Source of the DNA: Pseudomonas gingeri
Lineage (GTDB): Bacteria > Pseudomonadota > Gammaproteobacteria > Pseudomonadales > Pseudomonadaceae
Assembly (NCBI RefSeq): GCF_013386165.1
Contig: NZ_JACAOS010000001.1
Location: forward strand, 423,476-487,475
Direction of reading: 5' to 3'
DNA length: 64,000 bases
Every line of letters begins with the position of its first letter. The first letter of the stretch is position 1. The notes beneath the pieces were generated by a model, which saw only the letters and a program-made list of their open reading frames with translations, was not told the DNA's origin and did no database searches. Positions 61,769 to 64,000 of this stretch are shown here, one piece after another. The translations under genes were made by a program, and so were the position numbers.

Positions 61769-62047
61769 ATGCGCAGTCCCAATTGGTTGTTCCTCGTTTT
61801 GCTCTTGCTGCTGGCTGGCCTGCAGTACCGCCTTTGGGTGGGCAACGGGAGCCTGGCGCAGGTGGCCGACCTGACACAGCAAATTGCCGAGCAGCACGCC
61901 GAGAACGAGCGTCTGCTGGAGCGTAATCGCGTGCTTGACGCGGAAGTTCTTGAACTGAAGAAAGGCATGGAGACCGTTGAAGAACGTGCTCGCCATGAGC
62001 TGGGCATGGTCAAGGACGGTGAAACCCTTTATCAGCTGGCGCAATGA
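61769..62047 (+). CDS. ftsB: Cell division protein FtsB
   Basis: Bitopic inner-membrane divisome protein that acts with FtsL and FtsQ. The 92-residue product has a short cytoplasmic start (MRSPN), one membrane helix (WLFLVLLLLLAGLQYRLW), then a periplasmic coiled-coil (ADLTQQIAEQHAENERLLE and on) ending LGMVKDGETLYQL. The eno-ftsB-ispD order is conserved in gamma-proteobacteria. Its stop overlaps the ispD start (ATGA). The ribosome binding site is weak (GGAT). Confidence 0.95.
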   Translation: MRSPNWLFLVLLLLLAGLQYRLWVGNGSLAQVADLTQQIAEQHAENERLLERNRVLDAEVLELKKGMETVEERARHELGMVKDGETLYQLAQ

Positions 62048-62754
62048 CTGAATTCTCTCTACCGGCCTTCTGGGCCGTGATTCCAGCTGCGGGCGTCGGT
62101 GCCCGTATGGCTGCGGATCGTCCCAAGCAGTATCTGTCCCTGGGTGGACACACGATTCTCGAACACAGCCTTGGCTGTTTCCTCGATCATCCGGGCTTGA
62201 AGGGCCTGGTGATCGCCCTCGCTCCACACGATCCCTACTGGCCTGGCCTGGCCTGTGCCGCGGACCCGCGTATCCAGCGGGTCGATGGCGGCAGCGAGCG
62301 GGCCGACTCGGTCCTCAATGCCTTGCTGCACCTGCATACCCTGGGGGCGGCGGTGGACGATTGGGTGCTGGTTCACGATGCGGCACGGCCTAATTTGTCC
62401 CGTGGCGATCTCGACACATTGCTCGGTGAGTTGGCGCAGGACCCGGTGGGTGGGTTGCTGGCCGTGCCGGCGCGGGACACGCTCAAGCGTGCGGACAAGC
62501 AGGGGCGGGTGCTGGAAACCGTCGACCGCGCCTTGATCTGGCAGGCCTATACACCGCAGATGTTCCGCCTCGGCGCCTTGCATCGGGCCCTGGCCGACAG
62601 CCTGGTGGCCGATGCGACCATCACCGACGAAGCCTCGGCAATGGAATGGGCCGGGCAGGCGCCGCGCCTGATCGAAGGACGCTCGGACAATATCAAGGTC
62701 ACCCGTCCCGAAGACCTGGAGTGGCTGCGCCTGCGCTGGGCGAATCGTCGCTGA
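62044..62754 (+). CDS. ispD: 2-C-methyl-D-erythritol 4-phosphate cytidylyltransferase
   Basis: Third MEP-pathway enzyme; couples CTP and MEP. The 236-residue product has the nucleotide loop VIPAAGVGARMAADRPKQYL, VDGGSERADSVLNAL, WVLVHDAARPNLS and NIKVTRPEDLEW. Coupled to ftsB. The stop is 9 nt from the stop of the opposing LysR gene; the usual gamma-proteobacterial ispF partner is not next to it here. Confidence 0.97.
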   Translation: MTEFSLPAFWAVIPAAGVGARMAADRPKQYLSLGGHTILEHSLGCFLDHPGLKGLVIALAPHDPYWPGLACAADPRIQRVDGGSERADSVLNALLHLHTLGAAVDDWVLVHDAARPNLSRGDLDTLLGELAQDPVGGLLAVPARDTLKRADKQGRVLETVDRALIWQAYTPQMFRLGALHRALADSLVADATITDEASAMEWAGQAPRLIEGRSDNIKVTRPEDLEWLRLRWANRR

Positions 62755-62763
62755 GGGGCGCGC

Positions 62764-63660
62764 TCAAGTGGCGTACTCGGGCCGTTTGGCCAAACCTTCC
62801 TTGAGATAGTCCACCAGCTTGCGCACCTTCGGCGACAGGTGCCGTTGTTGCGGATACAGCGCCCACACCGCTGTGTTTGGTGGTTGATGGGCTTCAAGCA
62901 GGGAAATCAGCGTGCCGTTGTGCAAATGCTCCAGCACGTAATAGTCTGGCAACTGGCACAACCCGACCCCCTGCAACGCCGCATCCAGCACCGCTTGCCC
63001 ACTGTTGCAGCGCCAGTTGCCCTGCACCCGCTGGGAAAATTCCCGCCCGTCCTGTTCCAGTTGCCAGATATCCGAGCTGCCGATCAGGCAGTTATGTCGG
63101 CTCAATTCCGACAGGCTATGGGGGCGGCCATAACGTTCCAGGTAGGACGGTGACGCGCACAGGTACATGCGCCGTGGTGCCAGCCGCGTCGCCACCAAGC
63201 GTGAATCCTGCAAGCGACCCAGTCGGATCGCCAGATCCAGCCCTTCATGCACCAGATCCAGAGTCCGGTTGCTCAACTCGATATCCACCCGCAGTTGCGG
63301 ATGCAGCCCCATGAAACTGGTCACCAGCGGCACGATGAAGCGTTCGCCATAGGCCACGGCGCAGGTCATGCGCAACATGCCCTTGGGCTCGCTGGTCAGG
63401 TCGCCTACCGCCCGCAGGGCTTCCTCGCGTCCGTCCTGCAGGCGCTGGCAATGCTGCAGAAAGGTCTGGCCGGCCTCGGTCAGGGTCACGCGCCGGGTGC
63501 TGCGATAGAGCAGGCGGGTTTGCAGGCGATCTTCCAGTCGGGCGATCTGCCGGCTGATATGCGATGACGACACCCCGAGGCGTTCTGCCGCCGCCGTGAA
63601 CTGGCTGCATTCGGCCACCGCGACGAACTCGTCGATGCCCTCCCAGCGGTTGTCATTCAT
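62764..63660 (-). CDS. LysR-family regulator, probably of formaldehyde detoxification
   Basis: The 298-residue LysR-type regulator has an N-terminal winged helix-turn-helix (FTAAAERLGVSSSHISRQIA, then LEDRLQTRLLYRSTRRVTLT) and a C-terminal co-inducer domain. It is divergent from a glutathione-dependent formaldehyde dehydrogenase gene, 107 nt away. In P. aeruginosa a LysR protein in this place (GfnR from memory) activates the formaldehyde genes; the same role is inferred here. ATG 63660 gives MNDNRWEGIDEFVAVAE; a longer start at 63714 would cross the likely operator. Confidence 0.88.
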   Translation of the reverse strand: MNDNRWEGIDEFVAVAECSQFTAAAERLGVSSSHISRQIARLEDRLQTRLLYRSTRRVTLTEAGQTFLQHCQRLQDGREEALRAVGDLTSEPKGMLRMTCAVAYGERFIVPLVTSFMGLHPQLRVDIELSNRTLDLVHEGLDLAIRLGRLQDSRLVATRLAPRRMYLCASPSYLERYGRPHSLSELSRHNCLIGSSDIWQLEQDGREFSQRVQGNWRCNSGQAVLDAALQGVGLCQLPDYYVLEHLHNGTLISLLEAHQPPNTAVWALYPQQRHLSPKVRKLVDYLKEGLAKRPEYAT

Positions 63661-63701
63661 TGGATTATCCCTGAGCAGCAATAATGTTTTGCTTTTGACT
63701 G

Positions 63702-63716
63702 GATTATTAATCAATC
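63702..63716. promoter_or_regulatory. Candidate LysR-type site between the regulator and adhC
   Basis: GATT (63702-63705) and AATC (63713-63716) form inverted arms in an AT-rich core, in keeping with the T-N11-A pattern of LysR sites. A related GGATTAT occurs at 63662-63668 and again at 63701-63707. No footprint is known to me. Confidence 0.45.
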
Positions 63717-63767
63717 AAGGGTGATTTACACTCAGGTTTTCGTTGTTCACTTTTCAGGAGTTGCTGG

Positions 63768-64000
63768 ATGATCAAGTCACGTGCTGCCGTTGCCTTCGAG
63801 GCCAAGAAACCCCTCGAGATCGTCGAAGTCGATGTCGCCCTGCCCAAGGCCGGCGAAGTGCTGCTGCGTGTCGTGGCCTCCGGCGTTTGCCATACCGACG
63901 CCTACACCCTGTCCGGCGCCGACCCTGAAGGTATCTTCCCGTCGATCCTCGGCCACGAAGGCGGCGCGATTGTCGAAGCGATCGGCGCGGGCGTGACCTC
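63768..64000 (+). CDS. adhC: S-(hydroxymethyl)glutathione dehydrogenase / class III alcohol dehydrogenase, 5' part
   Basis: Only the first 77 codons are in the window. The visible sequence starts [18 protein letters not shown] and has the catalytic-zinc Cys in [18 protein letters not shown] and the GHE motif in [16 protein letters not shown]. Both are typical of class III ADH, which oxidises the glutathione-formaldehyde adduct with NAD+. The divergent LysR gene is its probable activator. The gene is cut by the window edge, not truncated biologically. Confidence 0.92.
   Translation, partial: MIKSRAAVAFEAKKPLEIVEVDVALPKAGEVLLRVVASGVCHTDAYTLSGADPEGIFPSILGHEGGAIVEAIGAGVT

Overview
The window is chromosomal DNA of a Pseudomonas, most likely of the P. 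fluorescens group. The evidence is high-GC coding sequence with Pseudomonas codon use, a MexL/MexJ/MexK-type efflux locus, the 344-residue Pseudomonas form of DapD, and six REP/REPIN-type repeat loci of the GTAGGAGC..GCTCCTAC and GTGGCGAGCGGGCTTGCCC kinds typical of that group. Most of the gene order from ppc to the glutathione-dependent formaldehyde dehydrogenase gene matches what I recall of P. aeruginosa PAO1. I see no rRNA, tRNA, CRISPR array, prophage or transposase.

Layout. (1) 1-8.4 kb, mostly plus strand: ppc, adk, tsaB, three less-studied genes (a 101-residue protein, a DUF72 protein, a PEP-mutase/isocitrate-lyase-family enzyme), an opposing gene for a protein with a duplicated 44-residue unit, and rsmJ. 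(2) 8.4-13.3 kb: a TetR repressor diverging from an RND efflux pair (MexL-MexJK type), with palindromes between them. (3) 13.3-14.8 kb: an AT-rich gene for a self-inhibited (class II) Fic protein, preceded by two tandem inverted repeats. It is the one clearly accessory gene. (4) 14.8-24.8 kb, mostly minus strand: a DUF4197 protein, a beta-rich protein of unknown role, plsB, a plus-strand cold-shock gene, a small hypothetical, rlmA-dapE, and a large GH17-GT2 glucan synthase (NdvB type). (5) 25-29.3 kb: the CsdA-CsdE-TcdA sulfur and ct6A module, dapD, and an ArsC/YffB-like gene. (6) 29.5-36.2 kb: a CPA1 antiporter, dapC, glnD, map. (7) 36.4-51.2 kb: the conserved growth cluster rpsB-tsf-pyrH-frr-uppS-cdsA-dxr-rseP-bamA-skp-lpxD-fabZ-lpxA-lpxB-rnhB. 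(8) 51.3-62.8 kb: dnaE, accA, tilS, pyrG, kdsA, eno, ftsB, ispD. (9) 62.8-64 kb: a LysR regulator diverging from a formaldehyde dehydrogenase gene that runs off the window.

The genes share a theme of cell envelope and growth. They cover phospholipid synthesis (plsB, cdsA, accA), lipid A and KDO (lpxD, fabZ, lpxA, lpxB, kdsA), isoprenoid carrier lipid (dxr, ispD, uppS), diaminopimelate for peptidoglycan (dapC, dapD, dapE), outer-membrane assembly and its stress protease (bamA, skp, rseP) and division (ftsB). Translation, tRNA-modification and replication genes are interleaved (rpsB, tsf, frr, map, tsaB, tcdA, tilS, rlmA, rsmJ, dnaE, rnhB).

The least explained items are the Fic gene with its double operator, the duplicated-unit protein at 6890-7501, a long interrupted hairpin between rnhB and dnaE, a possible 25-codon leader peptide whose stop codon overlaps the pyrG ribosome binding site, and the varied REPINs. 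I found no convincing new multi-gene system. The window is mainly conserved core chromosome.
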